From Stenotrophomonas pavanii (GTDB taxonomy: Bacteria; Pseudomonadota; Gammaproteobacteria; Xanthomonadales; Xanthomonadaceae), in contig NZ_FNFQ01000011.1 of assembly GCF_900101175.1 (NCBI RefSeq), positions 62,001-126,000 on the forward strand: DNA of 64,000 nucleotides, given 5' to 3'. Under the pieces are notes generated by a model. That model had not been told where the DNA came from, did not search any database, and was given only the letters and a program-made list of their open reading frames with translations. A program made the position numbers and the translations under genes. Below are positions 7,744 through 18,691 of this stretch, in pieces; positions within the stretch are counted from its first letter, which is position 1; each line of letters starts with the position of its first letter.

Positions 7744-10700
7744 ATGAACCGCATTTACCGTCTGGTTTTCAATCGTGCCCTTGGGGTAATGCAGGTTGCT
7801 TCGGAGGTCGCCCAGAATCCCGGCGGAAGCGCGGTCAGCGCAGGGCGGGCGCCGCGATTGCGGGCACACCAGCTGGCGGCGGCTTTGGCCGCCACACTGG
7901 CCAGCGGATCGGCATTCGCAGCGTGCACGGGCACCACAACCGTGAACTGCGACAGCACCACCAACATCAACAACTACTCCAACGCGACCAACGGCCTCAC
8001 GCTGAACATCGCCGCAGGTGCATTGCTGCGTACGCCGCCGGTCGTAGGTGGAGGCAACGCAGCGACGCTGACCGGCGACAACGTGACGGTCAACAACAAT
8101 GGCACGATCGATCCGAGCTCGATCATCCTCGCCTCGCCCGGCCTGGTCATCGGCAATGCTTCTTCCAACAACAGCGCGATCGTCGTCAACAACAACGCGA
8201 GCGGACAGATCAAGGGTGTCGTCAACATCGCAACGCTGCTGGGCTTCGGTGGACAGGCGCTGGTGGCACAGAATGTCAACGGCACCACCACCATCAACAA
8301 CGCCGGCCTGATCAGCACGTCGTTGATCGGTGCAGGCAGCGTTTCCGACGCGACCACGGTGGTGACCTATGGTGGTGCAGCCGCCGCTGTGACCAACACC
8401 GGCACCATCGACGGACGCGTCGGCCTGGGGGCTTCTGGCGGTAACACGTTCCTCAATGCGGGGGCGGTCAGTGGCAGCGTTCACCTGGGTGATTCAACCG
8501 GCGGCAACACCTTCACCGCCGTGTCGGGTTCCAGCGTTGTGAGTGGCGGCGGCACCGCTCTTGCCGGCGTGATTACCGGTGTCACCGGGGTAAAGGTTGC
8601 GGCTGCGGGATCGGTCGACGCCGGTACCGGCAGTGGTGCGGCCAACAACACGCTGGTGCTGCAGAACGTCGTCAGCGGCCCGGGGTCCGGCACCGGCGGC
8701 GCGGTGACCACGCTGGGCTGGAACCAGTACCTCAACTTCCAGAAGCTCACCGTCAACAGCGGTACCTGGAACCTGCAGGGTGCGTGGGCGGGTGCGGGTA
8801 CGACCACGCTCAATGATGGCCTGGTCAATTTCAACAATGCCGGTTCCTTCGGCACCGGGCTGTTCACCGCCAACGGCGGTGCCATCGCCTCCTCCACGGC
8901 CGGTCTGAACCTGGCCAATGCTTTCAGCCTTGGTGGCAATCTGTCCCTGGCAGGGACCAATGCGTTCAGCCTGGGGGGCGTGCTGTCCGGTACTGGCGGG
9001 CTGACGGTCAACAACACCGGCATCGTTACTCTCGGCGGCGCAAACCTGTTCTCCGGCGGCGTCAACCTCAATGCCGGCGGCCTGGTACTGGGCAACGCCG
9101 GTGCACTGGGCAGCGGCAACCTGACCGTGGGTGGCAGCGCCTCACTGGATACGACGGCGGGCTTCACCCTGGGCAACAATCTGGTGATCAATGGCGGGGG
9201 CTCGCTGAACCTGCTGGGCAGCAATGCGTTGTCATTGAATGGTTCGATCTCCGGTGCCGGCAACCTGACCAAGAACGGCGCCGGCACGCTCACCTTGAAC
9301 GGCGCCAATGCGCTGACCGGCAGTTTCAACCTGGCCGGAGGCGCGTTGGCGCTGGGCGCGGGCGGCAGCCTGTCGCCCACCGGTGCGGTCACGGTCGGCG
9401 TCGGTACCACCCTGGACCTGTCGGCGGCCGCGAACCAGACCATCGGTTCGCTGGCGGGCCTCGGCGGTTCGGTCAACCTGGGCAGCCGCACGCTCACCCT
9501 CGCGGGGCTGGGCAATACCAGCTACAGCGGCACGTTCGCCGCAGGCACGGGGGGGCTGGTCAAGCTGGGCACCGGCGTGCAGACCTTGTCGGGCGTGAAC
9601 AACCTCAGTGGCGGCGTGGCACTCAACGCCGGTGGCCTGCTGCTGGGCAATGCTGCTGCGCTGGGCAGCGGTGCGCTCAGTGTCGGTGGCAACGTGACGC
9701 TCGATGGAACCACGGGGCCGCTTGCACTGGCCAACGCGGTCAACCTTGGTTCGGGCGCCAGCCTCAATCTGCTTGGCGGACAGGCGCTGACGTTCAACGG
9801 CGTGATCGGTGGCGCCGGTGGCCTGGTCAAGAGCGGTGCGTCGTCGCTGACGCTCAATGGCGCCAATACCTTCGGCGGCGGCGTGGCGTTCAATGCCGGC
9901 AGCCTGGTGCTGGGCAACGGTGGAGCACTGGGAACCGGTGCGCTGAATGTTGGTGGCGTGGTGTCGCTCGACACCAGCGCGGCGCTTGCGGTCGGCAATG
10001 GCATCACGCTGGGCGCGGGTGGCTCGCTCAATGTGCTGGGCTCGAACGCACTGACGCTGGGCGGTGTCATTGGCGGCAGCGGCAGCCTGGTCAAGAACGG
10101 CGCTTCCACGCTGACGCTGGGCGGTGCGAACACGTTCACCGGCGGCCTGGCGATCAATGCCGGCAAGGTTGCGGTGGGCAGCGGCGGAAGCCTGGCCGCC
10201 GGCGGTGCGGTCAGCCTGACTGGCGTTGGCGCGGACCTGGACATCTCGCTCGGCGGCAACCAGACCATCGGCGCGCTGTCCGGTATTGCCGGCAGCACGG
10301 TGACGCTGGGCAGCAGCACGCTCACCTTCGGTGATGCCACCAACCAGACGTTCGCCGGCGTGATCGGCGGCACCGGTGGCCTGATCAAGCAGGGCACCGG
10401 CGTGCAGACGCTGACCGGCGCCAATACCTTCAGTGGTGGCCTGGACCTTGCGGCCGGTGGCCTGGTGCTGGGCAATGCCGGTGCGCTGGGAAGCGGCGCG
10501 CTGACGGTCAGTGGCAACGGCTCGCTGGATGCCACGACAGCGCTGAACCTGGGCAATGCGATCAACCTCGGCGCGGCCCTGACCCTGCCGGGCAGCCAGA
10601 ACCTGGCCCTGGCCGGCAACATCACGGGCACCGGCAGCCTGGTCAAGAACGGCGCGGCGACACTGACCTTGAACGGTACCAACACCTTCAGTGGTGGACT

Positions 10701-13700
10701 GAGCGCGAACGCTGGCGCCCTGCTGCTGGGCAACAGCGGCGCACTCGGCAGCGGGACGCTGGGCATCGGTGGCAACGTCTCGCTCGACGGCAGTGCGCCG
10801 CTGAACCTGGGCAACAACGTGGCACTGGGTGCAGGCGCTGCGTTGTCGCTGCCGGGTTCGCAGGCGATCACGCTGGGTGGGGTGGTGTCCGGTGCGGGCA
10901 GGCTGGTGAAGAACGGTGCCACCACCTTGACCCTCAATGGCGCCAACAGCTTCGGTGGCGGGCTGACCGTCAACGGCGGCGGCCTGCTGCTGGGCAATGC
11001 CGGCGCGCTGGGTACCGGTGCATTGTCGGTGGGGGCCAATACCACGCTGGACAGTTCGGTGGCGCTGGACCTGGCCAACAACGTCAACCTCGGCGCCGGT
11101 GCGGTGCTGGATCTGCTGGGCAGCCAGAACGTGTCGCTGGAGGGCGTCATCAGCGGCACCGGCGGGCTGGTCAAGAACGGTACGGCGACACTGGCATTGA
11201 ACGGCGCCAATACGTTCAGCGGGGGCGTCGGGCTCAACGCGGGCGCACTGCAGCTTGGCAACGCACAGGCGCTGGGTACCGGCCAGCTGGACGTGGGCGG
11301 CAACGCTTCGCTGGATGCCACTGCGGCGCTTTCGGTGGGCAACACCCTCGGCCTCGCTGCGGGCGCCAACCTCACCGTGCTGGGCAGCAATGACCTGACG
11401 CTGACCGGTCCGGTGTTCGGCGCCGGCGGGCTGATCAAGGATGGCGCGGCGCGCCTCACGCTGTCTGGCGCCAACACGTTCGGGGGTGGCACCACCGTCA
11501 ACGCCGGCACGCTGGCGCTGGGGGCCGGTGGCAGCCTTGCCGCGGCCGGTGCGGTGGATCTTGCCGGCGCCGGTGCGACGCTGGACATCTCGGCAGCCGG
11601 TGCCGCGCAGACCATCGGCGCACTCAACGGCGTCGCCGGCAGCCAGCTGGCGCTGGGCGCGCAGTCGCTGACCTTTGGCGGCGCCGGCAACGGCAGCTTT
11701 GCCGGTGTGATCGGTGGCACTGGCGGCCTGGTCAAGACGGGTACCGGCGTGCAGACGCTGTCCGGTGCCAACACCTTCAGTGGCGGAGTTGCACTCAACG
11801 CGGGTGGCCTGATCCTCGGCAATGCCAGCGCGCTCGGCACCGGTGCGCTGGGCATCGGTGGCACCACCACGCTGGACAGCACGGTGGCGTTGAACCTGGC
11901 CAATGCAGTGAACTTCGGTGCGGGCACGCAGCTGACGCTGGGCGGCAGCAACGATGTCACGCTCGGTGGCGTGGTGGCCGGCAATGGCAGCCTGGTCAAG
12001 AACGGTACGGGCCTGCTGACCCTCAACAACACCAATACCTTCGGTGGCGGCCTGACCCTGAACGGTGGTGGCCTGGTCGTCGGTGCGGATGGCGCGCTGG
12101 GTACCGGCACGCTGGCAGTGACTACCAGCACCACGCTGGATGCAGGCGCTGCAGTCACCCTCGGCAATGCGGTCACGCTGGGCTCGGGTGTCGCGCTGAC
12201 CGTACCTGGCAGCAACGCGCTGACGCTCTCGGGCGTGATCGGCGGCAACGGCAGCCTGGTCAAGAATGGTGCCACCACGCTGACCCTGTCCGGTGCCAAC
12301 ACCTACACCGGCGGCACCACCATCAATGCTGGCACGCTGGCACTGGGAACCGGAGGCAGCCTTGCTGCAGCGGGCGATGTCACGCTGGGCGCCGGCGCTG
12401 GCTTCGATATCTCCGGCGCCGGCAGCAACCAGACCATCGGTGCACTCAACGGAGCGGGGGGAAGCACGCTGACGCTGGGCGGCAGTTCGCTCACCTTCGG
12501 TACGGCCGGCAACGCCGCGTTCGATGGCGTGATCAGCGGCGGTGGTGGCCTGATCAAGGTGGGCGCGGGCGTACAGACCTTGTCCGGCGCCAATACCTTC
12601 GGTGGCGGCGTGACGCTCAATGCAGGCGGACTGGTGCTCGGCAATGACGCAGCGCTGGGCACGGGCGCATTGACCGTCGGTGGTGCTGCCACGCTGGATA
12701 CCACCGGCCTGGCAACGCTGGCCAACAACATTGCGCTCAATGCCGGGCTGACCGTGCTCGGGACCCAGGCACTCACACTCAACGGCGTCCTTTCCGGGGC
12801 CGGCAGCCTGACCAAGAATGGCAGCGCGACGCTGACCTTGAACGGCGCCAACACCTATACCGGCGGTACCACCATCAATGCGGGCACGCTGGCGCTGGGC
12901 GCCGGTGCCAGCCTGGCCGCGAGCGGTACCGTCAATCTTGCCACCGGCGCCACGCTGGACCTGTCGGCCGGCAGCGGCACGCAGCAGTTCGGCACGCTGG
13001 TCGGCAACGGTACGGTGAATCTCGGCGCCAACTCGATCGAGGTCGGCGGTGCCACCGATGGCACCTTCAGTGGCTCGATCGCAGGCACCGGTGGCCTGAC
13101 CAAGGTCGGTGCCGGCATCGAGACGCTGACCGGTGCCAACACCTACACCGGCGGCACGTTCATCAACGCCGGTACCCTGGCGATCGGCCCCGGCGGCAGT
13201 CTGGCCGCGACCGGTGCGGTGACGCTCACTGCGGCAGGCACAGGCTTCGATATCTCCGCCGCCGGCGCCAACCAGACCATCGGGGCGTTGAACGGCGTGG
13301 CGGGTTCGACGGTGAGCCTGGGGGCGCAGACGCTGACCCTGGGCGGCGTTGGCAACAGCATCTTCGATGGCGCGATCTCCGGCACCGGCGGCCTGGTCAA
13401 GAACGGCGCCGGCAGCCTCACGCTGGGCGGCGCCAACCTGTTCAGCGGCGGCGTCGCGCTCAATGGCGGCGCATTGGTGGTCGGCAACAACGCTGCGCTC
13501 GGCAGCGGTGCGCTGACGGTGGGAAGCAACGCGACGCTGGATGCATCGACCGGCGTCAGCCTGGCCAACAACATCGGGCTTGCCGGCGGCGCCAACCTCG
13601 GTCTGCTCGGCAGCCAGGCGCTGACCCTGGGCGGCGTGATCTCCGGCACGGGCGGGCTGATCAAGGACGGTGCGGCCACCGTGACCCTGACCGGCGCCAA

Positions 13701-16700
13701 CACCTACACCGGTGGCACCACCATCAACAGCGGCACGCTGGCGATCGGCGCCGGTGGCAGCCTCGCCGCGACCGGCGCGGTGAACCTGGCCGGTGCCGGC
13801 ACGTTCGACATTTCGGCGGGCAACCAGGCCATCGGCTCGCTGGCCGGCGTCGCCGGCAGTACGGTGGCGCTGGGCGGCAGCACGCTGACCCTGGGCGGCA
13901 CCGTGGACAGCACCTTCAGCGGTGCGATCAGTGGCAACGGCGGCCTGGTCAAGAACGGCGCAGGCGTGCAGACGCTCAACGGCGTCAGCACCTTCAGCGG
14001 CGGCGTAACGCTCAACGCCGGCGGCCTGGTGGTGGGCAACAATGCTGCGTTGGGCACCGGTGCGGTGACGGTCGCAGGCGCTGCGACGCTCGATTCGAAC
14101 ACCGCGGTCACCCTCGCCAACAACTTCACCCTCAACAACGCGTTGACCGTCCTCGGCAGCAACAACCTCACCCTCAACGGCAACCTGAGCGGCACTGGCA
14201 GCCTGACCAAGGAGGGCGCCGCAACGCTGACCTTGAACGGCACCAATACCTATACCGGTGGCACCAACATCAACGCTGGTACGCTGGCACTGGGCGCGGG
14301 CGCGAGCCTGCACGCCAGCGGCATCGTCAACCTGGCCTCGGGTGCGACCTTCGATCTGTCAGCGGGCAGCGGCACGCAGCAGTTCGGCACGCTGGTCGGC
14401 AACGGTACGGTGAACCTGGGTGCCAACACGCTGACGATCGGTGATGCCACCAACGGTACGTTCAGTGGTTCGGTGGCCGGCTCCGGTGGCCTGATCAAGG
14501 AAGGTTCGGGAACGCAGACGTTGACCGGTACCAACACCTTCACCGGTGGCACCACCATCAACGCCGGCACGCTGGCGATCGGTGCCGGCGGCAGCCTGGC
14601 CGCGACCGGTGCGGTCACCCTGGCCAACGCCGGTACCACCTTCGACATCAGCGCGGGTGGTGCGCAGGCGATCGGTTCGCTGGCAGGCGTGGCAGGTTCG
14701 ACCGTGGCGCTGGGCGGCAGCACGCTGACCCTCAATGGCGTGGGCAATACCACGTTCGCTGGCACCATCGGAGGGGCCGGTGGCCTGGTAAAGAACGGCG
14801 CAGGCATCCAGGGCTTGACGGGCGTCAACGTCTTCACCGGCGGCGTGACCCTCAACGCCGGTGGCCTGCTGCTGGGCAACGACGGATCGCTGGGCACCGG
14901 CGCGCTGACCGTAGGCGGTGACGCCAGCCTGGATGGCACCAGCGCGTTGACCCTGGCCAACACCGTGCAGCTGGCCAGCGGCACGCTGACCCTGGCTGGC
15001 AGCAACGCGCTGACCTTCAACGGCCCGATCAGTGGTGCCGGTGGCCTGCTGAAGGATGGCGCGGCGACAGTCACCCTGGGCGGTGCCAGCAGCTATACCG
15101 GCACCACCACCATCAACAGCGGCACGCTGGCAGTTGCGGCCGGCGGCAGCCTGTCCGGTGCCAGCACGGTCAACCTGGCCGGTGCGGGCACGCTGGATAT
15201 CAGCGCCGGTGGCAGCCAGAGCATCGGAGGCCTGGCCGGCGTGACCGGTTCCAGCGTGGTGCTGGGCGGTGCAACCCTGACCACCGGCGGCAACAATGCC
15301 AGCACGACCTTTGCCGGCGTGCTCAGTGGTACCGGCGGCCTGGTGCAGGGCGGTACCGGCACGCTGACCCTGAGTGGCGACAACACCTATACCGGAGGCA
15401 CCACCATCAACGGTGGCAGCACGCTGCAGATCGGCAACGGCGGCAGCAGCGGTTCGGTGCTGGGCGACATCACCAACAACGGCAGCCTGGTCTACAACCT
15501 GGGCACGACGGCCACCGTGGGCGCAGTGGTGAGTGGCAGCGGCAGCCTGACCCAGGCCGGCAGCGGCACGCTGGTGCTGACCGGCAACAACACCTACACC
15601 GGAGGGACCGCCATCAATGCCGGCGGCACGCTGCAGATCGGCAACGGTGGTGCGACCGGTGCGATCGTTGGCGATATCACCAACAACGGTGCGCTGGTGT
15701 CCAACGTGGCCGGCAACACCACGCTCGGTGGCACCATCAGTGGCAGCGGTGGCCTGACCCAGGCCGGCAGCGGCACGCTGACCCTGACCGGCAACAACAC
15801 CTATACCGGCGGCACCACCATCAATGCCGGTGGCACCCTGCAGGTGGGCAATGGCGGTGCGACCGGCGCGATCACCGGCAACGTTGCCAACAACGGCAGC
15901 CTGGTGTTCAACGTCGGCGGCAACACCACGGTCGGCGGCGCGATCAGCGGCAGTGGTGGCCTGACCCAGGCCGGCAGCGGTGTGCTGACCCTGGTGGGCA
16001 ACAACACCTACACCGGCGGGACCACCATCAATGCCGGCGGCACGCTGCAGGTGGGCAACGGCGGCGCGACCGGTGCCATCGCCGGCGATATCACCAACAA
16101 TGGCGCGTTGATTTCCAACGTGGCCGGCAACACCACGCTGGGCGGCACCCTCAGTGGCAGCGGCGGCCTGACCCAGGCCGGCAGCGGCACGCTGCTGCTG
16201 ACCGGGACCAACACCTATACCGGCGGCACCACCATCAACGCCGGCGGTACGCTGCAGCTGGGCAATGGCGGTGCGACGGGCTCGATCGTCGGTGATGTCA
16301 TCAACAACGGCACGCTGCTCTCCAACGTGGCCGGCAACACCACGCTGGGCGGCACCATCAGCGGCAGTGGCGGGCTGACCCAGGCCGGCAGCGGCACGCT
16401 GACCCTGACCGGCAACAACACCTACACCGGCCCGACCACCATCAATGCCGGTGGCACCCTGCAGGTCGGCAATGGCGGTGCGACCGGTGCGATCGGCGGC
16501 AGTGTCGTCAACAACGGCAGCCTGGTGTTCAACGTGGGTGGCAACACCACCGTCGGCGGCGCCATCAGCGGCAGCGGCGGCCTGACCCAGGCCGGCACCG
16601 GCACCGTGGTCCTGACCGGCAACAACACCTATACCGGTGGCACCACCATCAACACCGGCGGCACGCTGCAGGTCGGCAACGGTGGCGCGAGCGGTGCGAT

Positions 16701-18636
16701 CACCGGCAACGTTGCCAACAACGGCAGCCTGGTGTTCAACGTCGGCGGCAACACCACGGTGGGCGGCACGATCAGCGGCAGCGGTGGCCTGACCCAGGCA
16801 GGTGCCGGCACCCTGGTCCTGACCGGCAACAACGCCTACACCGGCGGTACCACCATCAATGCCGGCGGCACCGTGCAGGTCGGCAACGGTGGCGCCAGCG
16901 GCGCGATCACCGGCAACATCACCAACAACGGTGGCCTGGTGATCAACACCGGTGGCACCACCACGCTCGGCGGCAGCATCAGTGGTGGCGGCAGCATCGT
17001 GCAGGCCGGCCCGGGCAGCCTGAATCTGGGCGGCAACAGTGCTGGCTTCAGCGGCACGGGCCAGGTCACCGGCGGTGGCCTGCACGTCACCGGCAACATC
17101 GGCGGCCAGTGGACCATCGGCAGTGGCACCACGCTCTCCGGCACCGGCACCATCGGCGGTACCGGCGGTGGCGTGACCGTATCCAGCGGTGGCGTGCTGT
17201 CGCCGGGCAATGGCCCGGGCAATGGCGGCGGTGCCGGCAATGGCACCGGAACGATCACCGTCGGCGGCAACCTGACGCTGTCGCCGGGCAGCACGCTGGG
17301 CATCGATCTGGGGGCCACCGGCAGCGACACGGTAAAGGTGGGCGGCAGTGCCAATGTGGGTGGCAGTACGGTGCGGGTGAACACCATCTCGCCGAGCACC
17401 AGCTACCAGCAGGGCCAGCAGTACACGGTGGTCAATGCTGGGGGTGGCGTGAGCGGGCAGTTCGCTGCGGCAACCTCGCCGTCGGCCTTCCTGACGATCA
17501 CGCCGGTCTATACGGCCAACACCGCCAACCTGCAGATCGACGTGGCGCAGACTGCGGCATTCACCACCGCAGCGACGACGCGCAACCAGTACAACACTGC
17601 CGCAGCGCTGGACAGCCTGCCGCAGAGTGGCCCGGCGCTGGGCCTGTACAACACGGTGCTGCTCTACGACGCGGCCACTGCGCGCAGCGCCTTCGACCAG
17701 CTGTCAGGCGAAGTGCATGCGGCCAGCCGCGCGGTGCTGCTGTATGACAACTACCTGGAGGAGGGCATCCGCCAGCGCCTGGGCAGCGAACTGCCGACCG
17801 TGCGGGGCGAGCGCGCTTCGGCCTGGCTGGCCGGCAGCGGCAAGGTGTTCCGCCAGGACGGTGACGGCAACGGTGCCGACATCCGCTCCAACCGCAATGC
17901 GGTGATGGCGGGCGTGGACTGGCAGCTGGGCGAGCACGTGGTGCTGGGTGCGGCGGCCGGCAACGAACGGCTGGATACGCGCCTGTACGATCGCAGTTCG
18001 CGGGCCCGCCTGCGTGGCAACACGTTCGGCCTGTACGCGCAGGGACAATGGAACAACGGCTTCGCGGTCGGTGGCAGCGTGTCGCGCGGTGACTACCGCA
18101 CGCGCACCACGCGTGAGGTGCCGCTGCTGAGCCAGACCCTGTACAGCCGCCAGGATTCGGACGTGACCATTGCGCAGGTGGAGGGCAGCTGGACCTGGAC
18201 CCATGGCAGGACCCAACTGCAGCCGTATGTGCAGTTCACCCGGCACTGGGTCGACAGTGATCGTGCCGTGGAGCAGGGCGGCAGCGCCGCACTGGTGCTG
18301 GAAGGCGGCAAGGACACGCTCAATGTCAGCACGGTGGGCGTGCGCGGCCGTTGGGACGTGGGCAGCGGCGAGCGCTTCCCGGCGCAGCTGACCGTCGGCC
18401 TCGGCTGGCAGCACGCCTCGGGTGACACCGATGTGGCCAGCCGCAACCGCTTCGCGGTGGGCGGCAATGCCTTCGATGTCTACAGTGCGGTGATGGCACG
18501 CAATGCGCTGGTCAGCCAGCTTGGCGTGGCGGTCGGCCTTGGCCGCAACAGCCAGCTGTCGATGTTCGTACAGGGCCAGCATGGCGACGGCCGCCGCGAT
18601 GTGGGTGGGCAGATCAACCTGCGCGTGGGCTTCTGA
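7744..18636 (+). CDS. Giant repeat-built autotransporter (type Va secretion), about 3630 aa
   Basis: Cell-surface protein exported by its own C-terminal barrel. The start at 7744 (GGAGATTTACCG site) gives MNRIYRLVFNRALGVMQVASEVA, an extended signal peptide region, then a hydrophobic signal ending ...SGSAFA/ACTG near residue 60. The passenger is made of Gly/Asn/Leu-rich beta-helix repeats (GLVKNGAxTLTLxGANTFSGG class, the passenger-associated transport repeat). Residues about 2546-3097 are eight near-identical 69-aa units. Residues about 3355-3630 form the autotransporter beta-domain, ending in the required aromatic, ...INLRVGF. An upstream start at 7642 is open but adds residues before the signal. 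Probably an adhesin or biofilm factor; no protease motif seen. Confidence 0.95.
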   Translation: MNRIYRLVFNRALGVMQVASEVAQNPGGSAVSAGRAPRLRAHQLAAALAATLASGSAFAACTGTTTVNCDSTTNINNYSNATNGLTLNIAAGALLRTPPVVGGGNAATLTGDNVTVNNNGTIDPSSIILASPGLVIGNASSNNSAIVVNNNASGQIKGVVNIATLLGFGGQALVAQNVNGTTTINNAGLISTSLIGAGSVSDATTVVTYGGAAAAVTNTGTIDGRVGLGASGGNTFLNAGAVSGSVHLGDSTGGNTFTAVSGSSVVSGGGTALAGVITGVTGVKVAAAGSVDAGTGSGAANNTLVLQNVVSGPGSGTGGAVTTLGWNQYLNFQKLTVNSGTWNLQGAWAGAGTTTLNDGLVNFNNAGSFGTGLFTANGGAIASSTAGLNLANAFSLGGNLSLAGTNAFSLGGVLSGTGGLTVNNTGIVTLGGANLFSGGVNLNAGGLVLGNAGALGSGNLTVGGSASLDTTAGFTLGNNLVINGGGSLNLLGSNALSLNGSISGAGNLTKNGAGTLTLNGANALTGSFNLAGGALALGAGGSLSPTGAVTVGVGTTLDLSAAANQTIGSLAGLGGSVNLGSRTLTLAGLGNTSYSGTFAAGTGGLVKLGTGVQTLSGVNNLSGGVALNAGGLLLGNAAALGSGALSVGGNVTLDGTTGPLALANAVNLGSGASLNLLGGQALTFNGVIGGAGGLVKSGASSLTLNGANTFGGGVAFNAGSLVLGNGGALGTGALNVGGVVSLDTSAALAVGNGITLGAGGSLNVLGSNALTLGGVIGGSGSLVKNGASTLTLGGANTFTGGLAINAGKVAVGSGGSLAAGGAVSLTGVGADLDISLGGNQTIGALSGIAGSTVTLGSSTLTFGDATNQTFAGVIGGTGGLIKQGTGVQTLTGANTFSGGLDLAAGGLVLGNAGALGSGALTVSGNGSLDATTALNLGNAINLGAALTLPGSQNLALAGNITGTGSLVKNGAATLTLNGTNTFSGGLSANAGALLLGNSGALGSGTLGIGGNVSLDGSAPLNLGNNVALGAGAALSLPGSQAITLGGVVSGAGRLVKNGATTLTLNGANSFGGGLTVNGGGLLLGNAGALGTGALSVGANTTLDSSVALDLANNVNLGAGAVLDLLGSQNVSLEGVISGTGGLVKNGTATLALNGANTFSGGVGLNAGALQLGNAQALGTGQLDVGGNASLDATAALSVGNTLGLAAGANLTVLGSNDLTLTGPVFGAGGLIKDGAARLTLSGANTFGGGTTVNAGTLALGAGGSLAAAGAVDLAGAGATLDISAAGAAQTIGALNGVAGSQLALGAQSLTFGGAGNGSFAGVIGGTGGLVKTGTGVQTLSGANTFSGGVALNAGGLILGNASALGTGALGIGGTTTLDSTVALNLANAVNFGAGTQLTLGGSNDVTLGGVVAGNGSLVKNGTGLLTLNNTNTFGGGLTLNGGGLVVGADGALGTGTLAVTTSTTLDAGAAVTLGNAVTLGSGVALTVPGSNALTLSGVIGGNGSLVKNGATTLTLSGANTYTGGTTINAGTLALGTGGSLAAAGDVTLGAGAGFDISGAGSNQTIGALNGAGGSTLTLGGSSLTFGTAGNAAFDGVISGGGGLIKVGAGVQTLSGANTFGGGVTLNAGGLVLGNDAALGTGALTVGGAATLDTTGLATLANNIALNAGLTVLGTQALTLNGVLSGAGSLTKNGSATLTLNGANTYTGGTTINAGTLALGAGASLAASGTVNLATGATLDLSAGSGTQQFGTLVGNGTVNLGANSIEVGGATDGTFSGSIAGTGGLTKVGAGIETLTGANTYTGGTFINAGTLAIGPGGSLAATGAVTLTAAGTGFDISAAGANQTIGALNGVAGSTVSLGAQTLTLGGVGNSIFDGAISGTGGLVKNGAGSLTLGGANLFSGGVALNGGALVVGNNAALGSGALTVGSNATLDASTGVSLANNIGLAGGANLGLLGSQALTLGGVISGTGGLIKDGAATVTLTGANTYTGGTTINSGTLAIGAGGSLAATGAVNLAGAGTFDISAGNQAIGSLAGVAGSTVALGGSTLTLGGTVDSTFSGAISGNGGLVKNGAGVQTLNGVSTFSGGVTLNAGGLVVGNNAALGTGAVTVAGAATLDSNTAVTLANNFTLNNALTVLGSNNLTLNGNLSGTGSLTKEGAATLTLNGTNTYTGGTNINAGTLALGAGASLHASGIVNLASGATFDLSAGSGTQQFGTLVGNGTVNLGANTLTIGDATNGTFSGSVAGSGGLIKEGSGTQTLTGTNTFTGGTTINAGTLAIGAGGSLAATGAVTLANAGTTFDISAGGAQAIGSLAGVAGSTVALGGSTLTLNGVGNTTFAGTIGGAGGLVKNGAGIQGLTGVNVFTGGVTLNAGGLLLGNDGSLGTGALTVGGDASLDGTSALTLANTVQLASGTLTLAGSNALTFNGPISGAGGLLKDGAATVTLGGASSYTGTTTINSGTLAVAAGGSLSGASTVNLAGAGTLDISAGGSQSIGGLAGVTGSSVVLGGATLTTGGNNASTTFAGVLSGTGGLVQGGTGTLTLSGDNTYTGGTTINGGSTLQIGNGGSSGSVLGDITNNGSLVYNLGTTATVGAVVSGSGSLTQAGSGTLVLTGNNTYTGGTAINAGGTLQIGNGGATGAIVGDITNNGALVSNVAGNTTLGGTISGSGGLTQAGSGTLTLTGNNTYTGGTTINAGGTLQVGNGGATGAITGNVANNGSLVFNVGGNTTVGGAISGSGGLTQAGSGVLTLVGNNTYTGGTTINAGGTLQVGNGGATGAIAGDITNNGALISNVAGNTTLGGTLSGSGGLTQAGSGTLLLTGTNTYTGGTTINAGGTLQLGNGGATGSIVGDVINNGTLLSNVAGNTTLGGTISGSGGLTQAGSGTLTLTGNNTYTGPTTINAGGTLQVGNGGATGAIGGSVVNNGSLVFNVGGNTTVGGAISGSGGLTQAGTGTVVLTGNNTYTGGTTINTGGTLQVGNGGASGAITGNVANNGSLVFNVGGNTTVGGTISGSGGLTQAGAGTLVLTGNNAYTGGTTINAGGTVQVGNGGASGAITGNITNNGGLVINTGGTTTLGGSISGGGSIVQAGPGSLNLGGNSAGFSGTGQVTGGGLHVTGNIGGQWTIGSGTTLSGTGTIGGTGGGVTVSSGGVLSPGNGPGNGGGAGNGTGTITVGGNLTLSPGSTLGIDLGATGSDTVKVGGSANVGGSTVRVNTISPSTSYQQGQQYTVVNAGGGVSGQFAAATSPSAFLTITPVYTANTANLQIDVAQTAAFTTAATTRNQYNTAAALDSLPQSGPALGLYNTVLLYDAATARSAFDQLSGEVHAASRAVLLYDNYLEEGIRQRLGSELPTVRGERASAWLAGSGKVFRQDGDGNGADIRSNRNAVMAGVDWQLGEHVVLGAAAGNERLDTRLYDRSSRARLRGNTFGLYAQGQWNNGFAVGGSVSRGDYRTRTTREVPLLSQTLYSRQDSDVTIAQVEGSWTWTHGRTQLQPYVQFTRHWVDSDRAVEQGGSAALVLEGGKDTLNVSTVGVRGRWDVGSGERFPAQLTVGLGWQHASGDTDVASRNRFAVGGNAFDVYSAVMARNALVSQLGVAVGLGRNSQLSMFVQGQHGDGRRDVGGQINLRVGF
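15379..17034 (+). repeat. Eight tandem 207-bp units inside the autotransporter gene
   Basis: In-frame 69-codon units start at 15379, 15586, 15793, 16000, 16207, 16414, 16621 and 16828. Each reads NNTYTGGTTINAGGTLQ..., then GNGGATGAI..., then SGSGGLTQAGSGTL.LTG. Units 2-7 are most alike; 1 and 8 diverge, as expected of an array expanding from the middle. Likely site of copy-number change. Confidence 0.92.
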
Positions 18637-18691
18637 GGAAAGCGCGGCGACGTTGGATCCAGGCTCGCGTGGATCCAGAGCGGGCGGAGGG

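Noticed and set aside
9232..17399. Very long open frames on the minus strand opposite the autotransporter gene (up to about 1690 codons).
   Set aside because: They mirror the repeated, GC-rich codons of the sense gene and give low-complexity Ala/Val/Pro or Arg/Gly/Gln-rich strings without any fold or start signals.
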